Positions 45,501-53,944 of a stretch of DNA of 64,000 nucleotides are shown in pieces. The position numbers were made by a program, and so were the translations under genes. This DNA is from Marinilabiliales bacterium (GTDB lineage Bacteria > Bacteroidota > Bacteroidia > Bacteroidales > SZUA-534), in the NCBI GenBank assembly GCA_003512955.1, contig DOTG01000003.1:220517-284516 (forward strand), read 5' to 3'. The notes under the pieces are model-generated. The model was not told the DNA's origin. It worked only from the letters and a program-made list of their open reading frames with translations, and searched no databases. Within the stretch, counting starts at the first letter, position 1, and each line of letters opens with the position of its first letter.

Positions 45501-46151
45501 ATGGGAAAAACAGCCTTGGTTTTAGGTGCTACCGGATTGGTAGGCTCTGAACTTTTAAAACAATTGTTAGACGACAACAGGTATTCCAGCGTTGTAGTGT
45601 TTGTGCGCAGGTCCTTGGAAATAAACCATCCAAAACTCCATGTGGAGGTGATTGATTTTGATCGCTCCGATTACTGGAGCGGTAAAGTGAAAGGCGATGT
45701 ACTGTTTTCGGCTTTTGGTACCACCATTAAAAAGGCCAAAACCAAAGAGAATCAGTATAAAATTGATTTCACTTATCAGTTTCAGATGGCACAGGCAGCC
45801 AAACACAATCAGGTGGGTACGTATGTTTTAGTCTCTTCAGCAGGTGCAAATCCAAAATCGGGTATCTTTTACAGCCGCATGAAAGGTGAACTGGATGAGC
45901 AGGTGAAGGAGTTGGGATTTCAACGGTTGGTTATCCTCAGACCATCTATATTGGCCGGAAATAGGAAAGAAAAACGAATGGGAGAAAAAGTGGGTTTGGT
46001 TTTGGCTAAAATGATCGGGGTGATTCCATTTATTTCAAAATACCGATCCATTCCGGCCAGTACAGTGGCAAAAGCAATGATTCAGTCCTCTGTTTTGCCT
46101 GATGTGAAAAATGTTTACGAGCTTGCCGAAATTTTTCATTTGGCCAAATAA
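45501..46151 (+). CDS. NAD(P)-binding short-chain dehydrogenase-like protein (HTATIP2/TIP30 type)
   Basis: 216 residues, no signal peptide. Rossmann NAD(P) loop GATGLVGSELLKQLL (about 9-23), followed by VFVRRSLE, a basic pair suggesting NADP. The active-site-like YSRMKGELD gives Y-x3-K, with an upstream serine pair in YVLVSSAG. This is the atypical SDR group related to human HTATIP2/TIP30, often called 'NAD-dependent epimerase/dehydratase' in bacteria. Single gene, convergent with the hydrogenase operon. Substrate unknown. Confidence 0.83.
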   Translation: MGKTALVLGATGLVGSELLKQLLDDNRYSSVVVFVRRSLEINHPKLHVEVIDFDRSDYWSGKVKGDVLFSAFGTTIKKAKTKENQYKIDFTYQFQMAQAAKHNQVGTYVLVSSAGANPKSGIFYSRMKGELDEQVKELGFQRLVILRPSILAGNRKEKRMGEKVGLVLAKMIGVIPFISKYRSIPASTVAKAMIQSSVLPDVKNVYELAEIFHLAK

Positions 46152-46152
46152 A

Positions 46153-46180
46153 AAAAGAGCTGCTATTGGCAGCCCCTTTA
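46153..46180. terminator. Bidirectional terminator
   Basis: Hairpin gctgc/gcagc with a 5-nt loop and flanking A-run and ccccttt, between convergent genes ending at 46151 (+) and 46212 (-). On the minus strand it is followed by a seven-base T-run, so it best serves the hydrogenase operon. Confidence 0.6.
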
Positions 46181-46211
46181 AATAGTTGTTATTGTTTTGT
46201 CTCTAGACAAG

Positions 46212-48002
46212 TTAGAACCTTTCCCTTGGAGTGTAATGTGTATGCAATAAATGATGCGATTTTTCACCAAGGGGTTTGCCTAAGAAATCCTTATAAATTT
46301 GCAATATCTCAGGGTTTTCGTGCGATTTGCGTAAAGGCATATCCCCATCTTCGGCATAAATGGCTTCCATCCGTTTCTTCCTGATTTCGGGACTAGTGGG
46401 AATGGGTTGGCCGCCGCCACCGAGACAACCACCAGGGCATGCCATAAATTCCACAAAATGGTATTGTGCTTTACCGCTTTTTATTTTAGCAATCAACTGA
46501 TGGGCATTTTCCAATCCATGCGCAATGGCACATTTGAGTTCCACACCATTTAAGAAACCCCATTCGGGTAACGCGTCTTGAATGACTACCGAGGCTTCTT
46601 TAATGCCATCAAATCCGCGCACAGGAGTAATTTCAAGGTTTTTAAAAGGTACTTCGCGGCCTGTTACAATTTCATAAGCGGTACGCAGTGCGGCTTCCAT
46701 TACACCACCCGTAGCCCCAAAAATAACGGCTGCACCGGTTGATTCTCCCATCAATTTGTCATATTTTTCTTCTTCAAGATCAGCAAATTCAATTCCGGCT
46801 TGTTTGATCATGATGGCCAATTCGCGGGTAGTCAACACATAATCTACATCTTTATAGCCACTGTCGCGCATCTCGGGCCGGTTGGCCTCGAATTTTTTTG
46901 CAGTACACGGCATGATTGAAACAGATACTATTTTGTCGGGTTCAATGGCTCGGTTTTGTGCATAATAGGTTTTGGCCAAAGCTCCGAACATTTGCTGTGG
47001 CGATTTGCACGATGACAAGTGCTCCAATTTCTCTGGTTGGGTATGTTCAATAAACTTAATCCATCCGGGAGAGCAGGAGGTGAACATCGGTAATTTTACC
47101 GATGGATCTTTGTCCACCAAAGCTTTCTTCAAACGGGTTAAAAGTTCGGTACCTTCTTCCATAATGGTTAAGTCGGCGGTAAAATCGGTGTCCAATACCG
47201 AATTGAATCCCAGCCGTTTTAAAGCAGCAACCATTTTACCGGTAACCCTGCCTTTGCCATTGGTGCCAAATTCTTCGCCCAAACCTACCCTAACGGCAGG
47301 AGCTGTTTGAACCACCACATGCTTTTCAGGATCGGCCAATGCATCCCAAACCTCTTCAATATAGTTTTTTTCAACCAAAGCACCTGTTGGACAGTGAATC
47401 ACACATTGTCCACAATTGGCACAAACCACATCGCGTAAGGGTTTCTCGGCAAAGGTCGAGATTTTCATGTGGACGCCTTTATAGGCTACGCTCACAGCCG
47501 AAAGATGTTGGATTTCGCTGCAAGTACGTACACAGCGCTGGCATCGGATGCATTTGCTGTCATCCTTAATGATAGATGGCGAAAGATTATCGTATTTGTA
47601 ATGCTTAAATGGCACCAAATCAATAAAGTCGGGGTTGGTGATTTTGTATTCCGACGATAATACCTGTAATTCACAATTGCCGTTTTTGTAGCATTTGGTA
47701 CAGTCGGCGTTGTGTTCGGAAAGCAATAATTCAATAATGTGTTTCCGTGAATTCCGGACTACTAAACTGTTGGTCAGAATCTCCATGCCTTCCCATGCCG
47801 GTGTGGCACATGAGGGGATCAGTTTTTTGATGCCTACCTGTTCTACCACGCATACCCGGCAATTACCTGCCACGCATAAATCTTTGTGGTAGCATAAGGT
47901 AGGAATTTTGATGTTGAGTTGACGGGCTGCTTCTAAAACCGTTGTTCCTTGCTCAACACTTACGGGTATCCCATTTATAGTGAGGTTTATCATTTTCGAC
48001 AT
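46212..48002 (-). CDS. hydA: [FeFe]-hydrogenase catalytic subunit, NAD(H)-linked trimeric type
   Basis: 596 residues, cytoplasmic. N-terminal NuoG-like part: [2Fe-2S] plant-ferredoxin fold (CYHKDLCVAGNCRVC), His-ligated [4Fe-4S] site (HNADCTKCYKNGNC), two [4Fe-4S] clusters (CIRCQRCVRTC; CANCGQCVIHC). H-cluster domain: L1 TSCSPGW (308-314), L2 MPCTAKKFE (364-372), L3 EFMACPGGCLGGGGQP (Cys522, Cys526), and a C-terminal small-subunit-like tail (HLLHTHYTPRE). L1 has Ser311 where well-studied single-subunit enzymes have a second Cys. With hydB and hydC upstream it forms a HydABC complex that makes H2 from NADH and possibly reduced ferredoxin, or the reverse. Maturases HydE/F/G are not in the window. 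Confidence 0.95.
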   Translation of the reverse strand: MSKMINLTINGIPVSVEQGTTVLEAARQLNIKIPTLCYHKDLCVAGNCRVCVVEQVGIKKLIPSCATPAWEGMEILTNSLVVRNSRKHIIELLLSEHNADCTKCYKNGNCELQVLSSEYKITNPDFIDLVPFKHYKYDNLSPSIIKDDSKCIRCQRCVRTCSEIQHLSAVSVAYKGVHMKISTFAEKPLRDVVCANCGQCVIHCPTGALVEKNYIEEVWDALADPEKHVVVQTAPAVRVGLGEEFGTNGKGRVTGKMVAALKRLGFNSVLDTDFTADLTIMEEGTELLTRLKKALVDKDPSVKLPMFTSCSPGWIKFIEHTQPEKLEHLSSCKSPQQMFGALAKTYYAQNRAIEPDKIVSVSIMPCTAKKFEANRPEMRDSGYKDVDYVLTTRELAIMIKQAGIEFADLEEEKYDKLMGESTGAAVIFGATGGVMEAALRTAYEIVTGREVPFKNLEITPVRGFDGIKEASVVIQDALPEWGFLNGVELKCAIAHGLENAHQLIAKIKSGKAQYHFVEFMACPGGCLGGGGQPIPTSPEIRKKRMEAIYAEDGDMPLRKSHENPEILQIYKDFLGKPLGEKSHHLLHTHYTPRERF

Positions 48003-48035
48003 ATTTCTAATTTTACTCGTTTAACAATTGTATCT

Positions 48036-49223
48036 TTAGTAAATCATCTCCTCACGGAAATTCTCCACAATGGATTGAAATGAATTGGCCACTGATTGTC
48101 CAAGGCCACATTTGGCCGTGACTTTCATGGTGTCGGTCAGTTTAAGCAGCTTGTCGAGGTAAGCTGCTGGTTTTTCACCACGCTTCACAGCTTCGATGCC
48201 CCGCACTAATTGCTGGCAACCCACCCGGCAAGGAGTGCATTGCCCACACGATTCTTCCTGGAAAAATTCCAGATAATTGTTGAGCACGTTGTACATCGAC
48301 CGTGAACTGTTGAAAAGCATCATGGAACCTCCTGTAGGCAGCGAGATGCCCGTAAGTTTCCCTTGATAACCAATGGCGGTTTCGTTGAACCGTTTCCGGG
48401 GGACTAAAAACCCCGATGCCCCACCTACCTGAACGGCTTTGCAGTCGCCGTCGCCAAAATCGTCCACAAAGTCCTGCACGGTCATTCCAAGTTCTAGTTC
48501 ATAAATGCCCGGAATGGGGGTGTCGCCTGAAACCGAGAACAATTTTGACCCCCGGGAATCCTGGACACCAAGATCCCGGAATTTTTTTGCCCCATATTTA
48601 AATATGGTAAAGGTATGCGCCAATGTTTCCACATTGTTGATTACGGTTGGTTTATCCATGTAACCTTTTTCGGTGGGAAATGGCGGTTTATTCCGGGGTT
48701 CGCCCCGTTTCCCTTCCATCGATTCCATCAGTGCACTTTCTTCGCCGCAAATGTAAGCACCGCTTCCTAAAAATATTTGCACTTTAAAGTCGAGCCCCAA
48801 ATCTTTGCAAATAACATGAAACCGCTTGAGTTCTTTTTCTAAAAGAGGTACCAGGAATTTATACTCTCCTCTTAAATAGATGAACCCTTCATTGGCTCCA
48901 ATAATTTTGGCGCAAACAGCCATTCCGGTCAATACTTTATAGGGTACTTGTGTTAATATTTCCCGATCTTTAAAGGTCCCCGGTTCACCTTCATCGGCGT
49001 TGCAGATGATAAACTTCTTTTTTGAATTCGATTCAGCAGTAAGTTTCCATTTTAATCCGGTTGGAAAACCTGCCCCCCCGCGGCCTTTAAGTCCTGAACT
49101 AATCATCTCGTTGATGATTTCTTCGGTAGGGGTCTGAAGTGTTTTCTGCAATATTTCTATAAAATCGTCATCGTTGGTAAAGATGAGATCCATCCGTCTG
49201 AGTTGCTTTTTTCCCATGTTCAT
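48036..49223 (-). CDS. hydB: NADH-binding hydrogenase subunit (NuoF-like), compact
   Basis: 395 residues. NuoF core: FMN/NADH site GRGGAGFPTG (47-56) and ICNADEGEPGTFKDRE, the glycine/acid segment CGEESALMESMEGKRGEP, a SLBB-like region, and the [4Fe-4S] motif ESCGQCTPCRVGC near residue 330. Shorter than bifurcating HydB proteins such as that of Thermotoga, because both the N-terminal thioredoxin-like [2Fe-2S] domain and the C-terminal two-cluster ferredoxin domain are absent. It exchanges electrons between NAD(H) and the HydA clusters. Lies 33 bp before hydA and 48 bp after hydC on the minus strand. Confidence 0.93.
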   Translation of the reverse strand: MNMGKKQLRRMDLIFTNDDDFIEILQKTLQTPTEEIINEMISSGLKGRGGAGFPTGLKWKLTAESNSKKKFIICNADEGEPGTFKDREILTQVPYKVLTGMAVCAKIIGANEGFIYLRGEYKFLVPLLEKELKRFHVICKDLGLDFKVQIFLGSGAYICGEESALMESMEGKRGEPRNKPPFPTEKGYMDKPTVINNVETLAHTFTIFKYGAKKFRDLGVQDSRGSKLFSVSGDTPIPGIYELELGMTVQDFVDDFGDGDCKAVQVGGASGFLVPRKRFNETAIGYQGKLTGISLPTGGSMMLFNSSRSMYNVLNNYLEFFQEESCGQCTPCRVGCQQLVRGIEAVKRGEKPAAYLDKLLKLTDTMKVTAKCGLGQSVANSFQSIVENFREEMIY

Positions 49224-49271
49224 TTACATTAAGTTGTTGAAAATTAATAATTAGAGATGCTTGCAATGCTT

Positions 49272-49745
49272 TTAAGCGATGTCACGTTTTTTGTAATCTT
49301 CAATGATCTGGCGCACCATTTCGGGAGTCAGTTCCGTGAACACGTCATCGTTGATTAGCATGGCAGGGGCTTTATGGCACCAACCCAGACAGTTGGTTGC
49401 GAGCAAAGTAAATTTTTTATCGGGGGTGGTTTCACCCAATTTGATTTTCAGTCCATCTTCAAGGGCCAATAAAATCTGGTTTTTACCTTTCATGGAACAG
49501 GTGATGGTTTTACATACCCTAATCACATATTTGCCACGGGGCTTGGTATCTAAAAACGAATAGAATGTGGCCGTGCCAAATACTTCAGCAGTTGAAATAT
49601 CGAGTTCACGGGCAATTTCTATCATGGCATACTCGCTGATAAACCTATCTTTTTCGATAATGCCTTGTAGAATGGGGAGTAGGCTCTCACGTTTTTTTCC
49701 GTGTTTGTGAGTCAATTCCTTCACTAAAGTCTGAACAGATGTCAT
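49272..49745 (-). CDS. hydC: NuoE-like [2Fe-2S] hydrogenase subunit
   Basis: 157 residues, the usual NuoE/HydC length. N-terminal helical bundle (about 1-75), then a thioredoxin-like [2Fe-2S] domain with C-x4-C (VCKTITC) and C-x3-C (NCLGWC). It carries electrons next to the FMN of HydB. First gene of the hydC-hydB-hydA operon. Its start (ATG 49745) is preceded by a strong Shine-Dalgarno AGGAGG 7 bp upstream, uncommon in Bacteroidota and a sign of high translation. Confidence 0.93.
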   Translation of the reverse strand: MTSVQTLVKELTHKHGKKRESLLPILQGIIEKDRFISEYAMIEIARELDISTAEVFGTATFYSFLDTKPRGKYVIRVCKTITCSMKGKNQILLALEDGLKIKLGETTPDKKFTLLATNCLGWCHKAPAMLINDDVFTELTPEMVRQIIEDYKKRDIA

Positions 49746-49771
49746 GTATTGTCCTCCTAAGGTTTAGTTTC

Positions 49772-49794
49772 TTTGGATAGCAGGACCATCCAAA
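49772..49794. promoter_or_regulatory. Inverted repeat in the hydC leader
   Basis: Arms tttggat (49772-49778) and atccaaa (49788-49794) with a 9-nt spacer, 27 bp upstream of the hydC ATG and just before its Shine-Dalgarno. It may form an RNA hairpin controlling ribosome access or be an operator for a redox regulator; it does not fit the usual Rex site. Confidence 0.35.
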
Positions 49795-50091
49795 AAAATG
49801 TTTGTGTTTTGGTTAAAATTAGGTAAACAGGGAGGCACGGAGTATGATATTTCGCAGGTTTTATTCTGACAAAAAGCACGGGCATGAATTGCCAATCACT
49901 GTTACATGCCGAATATCAACAAGATAGAATCTGTAATTTTTTGACCTGGCAAGGCAAAGCTGCTGTTGAGTATAAAAATGATAAAAGTCATTGAAAAACT
50001 CTCAAAGCCGCTTTGGTATTGAGTTTAAATAAGATAAACTTATGCGAGATATTGGTGGTTTATATTCTCAAACATACAGGGTTTGACAAGT

Positions 50092-50122
50092 CATAAAAAA
50101 CAAAAGATGCCTTCCGGGCACC
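50092..50122 (-). terminator. Terminator of the S46 peptidase operon
   Basis: Minus strand: ggtgcc, 5-nt loop, ggcatc (50122-50106, one G-U pair), then a T-rich run ttttgtttttt. It lies 25 bp after the S46 stop codon. Confidence 0.65.
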
Positions 50123-50146
50123 TCTGTTTATAGCTGTAACACTTCC

Positions 50147-52366
50147 TTATTGAGCTATTTGAACCGGCAGTTCCCGGGAAGGTTTCGATTTGATTAGGTT
50201 CATCTCATCGAGCAAGTACCCTGCTCCCGCGTATTTGTCGATAATGAAAAGAATATAGCGGACATCGAGGGCAATGTTCCGGCACATGTCGGGATCGTAC
50301 ATCAGGTCGCTCATGGTCCCTTCCCAATTGCGGTCAAAATTGATGCCTATAAGCTGCCCCCTGCTGTTTAAAACCGGGCTCCCTGAGTTCCCTCCTGTGG
50401 TGTGGTTTGATGCAGTAAAACAAACAGGCATCGAGCCATCGGGGTTTGCATACCGTCCAAAATCTTTGTTGCAGTAAAGTCTCTTTAGGTGTTCCGGAAC
50501 TTTATAATCGTAAATCCCCGGGTTGTCTTTTTCCATGATCCCCGTTAAGGTGGTGTAATACCGGTACGTTACGGCATCCATGGGCTTGTAATCGTCAACT
50601 TGTCCAAACGAAACCCTAAAGGTGGAATTGGCATCGGGATAAAATATTTTATTGGATTGGTACTCCCGGAGCCCTTTCATATACAACCTGTGCAGTTTAC
50701 TAATTTTGCTTTGGGTTTCGGTAACAATTGGGTTTATCAGGGTCCGGTAAACTTGCAGCGATTGGCTGAAAAGTACGACCAAAGGGTCTTTTTCCAGTTT
50801 TTTTTGTTTTGCCGGGGTGTAATCTGAAATAAAGGGACCCAATTTATCGGGATACGGAATCATGGATTGGCTATAAATCCATTGGGTGAAGGCATTCACA
50901 TCCCCTTTGAAATCGGTATCAATCAAACGCAGGATTTCCGGATGAAAGTTTTTATCAATATCGTAATAGAAAAACGAGATGTAATCCTCAAAAAGTTTTT
51001 GGTCTGTTTTTAAATGGTAATCTTTAAAAAACACATTAACGCTTTCCATAAGGTTATTTTTAAGTTCCCCGGTTTTCTCTGGCGCAGTTCCTTTATTTAT
51101 TTGTTTTAAAAGGGTGCATTTCCCTGCTAAATCAATGACATCCGATTCAAAGATGGTTTCGAAAAAGTAATTATGGGTAAGGCTATAAGGAGCCAAGAAC
51201 TTGTATAATTCAGCGTATTCCGTAAGGAGTAACCCATATTCCTTTTTGCGGCTTTCCGATTGGTTTACCCATTCCATAAATCCCTCCTCCAACTCCTGTT
51301 TTTTGGCGACAGCATCTAACCGGGTAAGCCCTTTGTTTTCGCCAATCCATTTTTTCCAGCTATTGGCAATACCCGCAGCTTTTGATGCATATTGAATCCT
51401 GACGAGAGGATCCTTTTCCATGGCCGTTTTTAGGGTGTTTAAGCTTTGGGTACGGATTTTAATCCGGCCCGGGTTGATGGTCTCTTTTTGCATGGTTACT
51501 GCCATGGATGGTAAATATTCTGTGGTGGTTCCGGGGTAACCCATCACCATGGTAAAGTCACCTTTTTGAACTCCGTCGATGGCAATATCAAATACTTTGG
51601 CTGGGGTAAACGGAACATTTTCTTCGGAATAACCGGCAGGTTCATTGTTTTTGTCGGCATAAATGCGGAACATGGAAAAATCGCCTGTATGGCGCGGCCA
51701 CATCCAATTGTCGGTATCGCCGCCAAATTTTCCAATGGCTGAAGGTGGCGCGCCCACCAACCGGACATCGCGGTATATCTTGTACACCGAAAGGTAATAT
51801 TCATTCCCTGCAAAAAAAGGTTTCACTTTAGCCAGATAGGTACCGTTTTCGCTGGCTGCCAGCTCAATACCGGCAATATGAACATCGATAAGCGAATCAC
51901 GGGTCTGTTCATCGGTGTTCCCGGTAATCTGGGACAATACTTGTGGGGTAACATCTTCCATCCGTTTTAAAAAGCTAACGCCCAATCCTTCGTTCGGAAG
52001 CTCCTCGCTTTTTTCCATGGCCCAAAAACCATAGGTTAGGTAATCGTTCTCCAGGGTACTGTGGTTCTGAATGGCACCATATCCACAATGGTGGTTAGTT
52101 AACAGTAGCCCTTGAGTAGAAACAATCTCACCCGTACAAAAATGATGGTGAGGGTTTTCTAAATGAACCAGTCCAACCACAGCATCTTTTAAACAAGCCT
52201 GATTGATGCTGTATAAGTCCTCGGCAGTTAGCTTAAAACCTTGTTGCCGCATCTGTTCCATGGTGTATTTTTCGAGCAGGATGGGCAACCACATGCCCTC
52301 GTTAGCAAAAACTGTTTTGCCAATCAATAGTATGGCGACCAGACCTAAGAGGATAATTCGGTTCAT
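50147..52366 (-). CDS. S46-family dipeptidyl-peptidase, DPP11-like
   Basis: 739 residues with signal peptide (to about VFA), the usual length for periplasmic DPP7/DPP11. N-terminal NEGMWLP is the conserved start of mature S46 peptidases. Catalytic triad: His in LTNHHCGYGA, Asp in GDTDNWMWPRHTGDF, Ser661 in GGNSGSPV. Arg679 in NFDRNWEG lies 18 residues after the Ser, as Arg673 after Ser655 in Porphyromonas gingivalis DPP11, where it sets Asp/Glu preference at P1; DPP7 has Gly there. So release of X-Asp/X-Glu dipeptides is expected. This supports amino-acid fermentation. Last gene of a five-gene minus-strand operon, 11 bp after maf. Confidence 0.92.
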   Translation of the reverse strand: MNRIILLGLVAILLIGKTVFANEGMWLPILLEKYTMEQMRQQGFKLTAEDLYSINQACLKDAVVGLVHLENPHHHFCTGEIVSTQGLLLTNHHCGYGAIQNHSTLENDYLTYGFWAMEKSEELPNEGLGVSFLKRMEDVTPQVLSQITGNTDEQTRDSLIDVHIAGIELAASENGTYLAKVKPFFAGNEYYLSVYKIYRDVRLVGAPPSAIGKFGGDTDNWMWPRHTGDFSMFRIYADKNNEPAGYSEENVPFTPAKVFDIAIDGVQKGDFTMVMGYPGTTTEYLPSMAVTMQKETINPGRIKIRTQSLNTLKTAMEKDPLVRIQYASKAAGIANSWKKWIGENKGLTRLDAVAKKQELEEGFMEWVNQSESRKKEYGLLLTEYAELYKFLAPYSLTHNYFFETIFESDVIDLAGKCTLLKQINKGTAPEKTGELKNNLMESVNVFFKDYHLKTDQKLFEDYISFFYYDIDKNFHPEILRLIDTDFKGDVNAFTQWIYSQSMIPYPDKLGPFISDYTPAKQKKLEKDPLVVLFSQSLQVYRTLINPIVTETQSKISKLHRLYMKGLREYQSNKIFYPDANSTFRVSFGQVDDYKPMDAVTYRYYTTLTGIMEKDNPGIYDYKVPEHLKRLYCNKDFGRYANPDGSMPVCFTASNHTTGGNSGSPVLNSRGQLIGINFDRNWEGTMSDLMYDPDMCRNIALDVRYILFIIDKYAGAGYLLDEMNLIKSKPSRELPVQIAQ

Positions 52367-52377
52367 AGTTATATTGA

Positions 52378-52962
52378 TTAAAATCTTTTCAATTCGTCGT
52401 ACAATTTTTGAATAGGTAACCCCATCACGTTAAAATATGAACCGTCAATCCGTTCAATGCTTACAAAGCCAATCCATTCCTGGATTCCATAAGCTCCGGC
52501 TTTGTCGTAAGGTTGGTGTGTGTTTAGATAATAGGCTATTTCGGAGTCTTCCAATTTCCGGAAATAGACGTCGGTGTTTGCAAAAAAAGAGTGCTGTTTT
52601 TCAATTGTGGTGAGGCAAACACCTGTATAAACAGTATGTTTATTGCCCGAAAGGATCTGGAGCATCCGGAAGGCATCGTCGTAATCTTTCGGTTTGCCCA
52701 GCACGTGACCATCGACCCAGACAATGGTGTCGGCAGTAATCAACAATTCGTTGTTGCTGAGTTCACTCATAAAAGCATTGGCTTTATGTTCGGCCAGAAA
52801 TACCGGGATTTGTGCCTCTTTTAGGTTTTCAGGGTACGACTCGTCAACTTCTTTGATCCTGGTGGTAAAGCTGAGCCCCAGTTCTTTTAAAAGATGCTGC
52901 CTGCGCGGCGATTGCGACGCAAGAATGATCCGGTGATTTTGCAGGACAGGGATGTCAATCAT
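52378..52962 (-). CDS. maf: Maf-family nucleotide pyrophosphatase
   Basis: 194 residues, cytoplasmic. Signature ILASQSPRRQHLLKELG near the N-terminus, ITADTIVWVDGHVLGKP in the middle and YDKAGAYGIQEWIG, all typical of Maf/YhdE proteins that hydrolyse dTTP, UTP or modified nucleotides to monophosphates, as a house-cleaning step linked with cell division. One base separates its start from the stop of the upstream prenyltransferase gene. Confidence 0.94.
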   Translation of the reverse strand: MIDIPVLQNHRIILASQSPRRQHLLKELGLSFTTRIKEVDESYPENLKEAQIPVFLAEHKANAFMSELSNNELLITADTIVWVDGHVLGKPKDYDDAFRMLQILSGNKHTVYTGVCLTTIEKQHSFFANTDVYFRKLEDSEIAYYLNTHQPYDKAGAYGIQEWIGFVSIERIDGSYFNVMGLPIQKLYDELKRF

Positions 52963-52963
52963 C

Positions 52964-53941
52964 TTAAAGTTTGATAAGGTATTCCATTAGGAAAAAGGTA
53001 ACAACTGAGTACAACACGCCAAAGAGCATGATTATTTTTAAGAGGATGCTGATGCGGTGGTAGTGTTTCACAGTATTGGCATTAAAGGTAAGAAAAACCA
53101 CTGCCAGCAATGGAATGACAATGGTTACCAATAAATACCATTTGGAAATTTGGTTGATAATAAAGGTGTAATAGAAGTAACCCAGCAGCCCGATGGTGAA
53201 AAGCGAAAGCCCTGCAATAATGATTTTTGCTGCTTTGGTTCCCAAAACAACCGGAATGCTGTTGCAGCCATAACTGGCATCGCCTTCAAAATCTTCCAGG
53301 TCTTTTACAATCTCACGGATAAGGTTGGTTAAAAAGGCAAACAAAGCAAAAGCCGCGAGCCAATAAAACAATACTTTAAACGACATCCCTTTTAGTGCCA
53401 TATCCACTCCATACACTTGAATAAGCGATTGAATTTCGAAATAGGCTAACTGAAAGGGAATCATAGCAGTGCCTAATGCCACAATGATGTTTCCAATTAA
53501 AAATTGCTTTTTGTAGGTAGTGGAATAGAGCCAGAAAATTCCTGAAATCATGATGTATGCCACAAGAATCATTGGTTTCCGGAACTGCCATGAAAGATAT
53601 CCGGCCATAACAACGGCTATACTATTAAGGGTCCAATGCAGGATGATGGCAAAACGGCGATGGACTGTATTCCCAATAATAACCTCGTTGGGGCGGTTGA
53701 TGCTGTCAATCTTCCTATCAAAATAATCGTTGATGACATAGCCAGCGGCACCTAAAAGCATGTTGATGGCAATCAACAGGTTGAACATCCCAAACGAAAA
53801 CTGAAGCTCCATCTCCTGACCTAAAGCAAAACTGTATCCATAATACAGCGCAGAGTTCACTACGCCATACCTAAGCAGGTACATGGTCAGTGGTACCATC
53901 AACAGGTTTTGAATCCGTATAAGCTTCAGGTATTTTAGCAT
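52964..53941 (-). CDS. UbiA-family prenyltransferase
   Basis: 325 residues with about nine membrane helices. The two Mg-diphosphate-binding motifs are NDYFDRKIDSINRPNE (NDxxDxxxD) and VKDLEDFEGDASYG (DxxxD). In Bacteroidota this type is often annotated as geranylgeranylglycerol-phosphate geranylgeranyltransferase; it could also act on quinones or hemes. The gene starts 3 bp after kdsC and ends 1 bp before maf, so it belongs to the same operon. Acceptor cannot be told. Confidence 0.87.
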   Translation of the reverse strand: MLKYLKLIRIQNLLMVPLTMYLLRYGVVNSALYYGYSFALGQEMELQFSFGMFNLLIAINMLLGAAGYVINDYFDRKIDSINRPNEVIIGNTVHRRFAIILHWTLNSIAVVMAGYLSWQFRKPMILVAYIMISGIFWLYSTTYKKQFLIGNIIVALGTAMIPFQLAYFEIQSLIQVYGVDMALKGMSFKVLFYWLAAFALFAFLTNLIREIVKDLEDFEGDASYGCNSIPVVLGTKAAKIIIAGLSLFTIGLLGYFYYTFIINQISKWYLLVTIVIPLLAVVFLTFNANTVKHYHRISILLKIIMLFGVLYSVVTFFLMEYLIKL

Positions 53942-53944
53942 ACT

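Larger units (their letters stand above)
49746..50146. other. Upstream region of the hydrogenase operon
   Basis: About 400 bp without a gene. It holds the strong Shine-Dalgarno of hydC (cctcct on the plus strand, 49753-49758), an inverted repeat 49772-49794, and at its far end the terminator of the S46 gene (50092-50122). No exact TAnnTTTG was found; taattttaac around 49815 on the minus strand is one base off. Confidence 0.5.

Noticed and set aside
49772..49830. Rex (NADH-sensing) operator before hydC
   Set aside because: No TTGTGAA/TTGTTAA-type palindrome with 4-bp spacer is present; the inverted repeat there differs.
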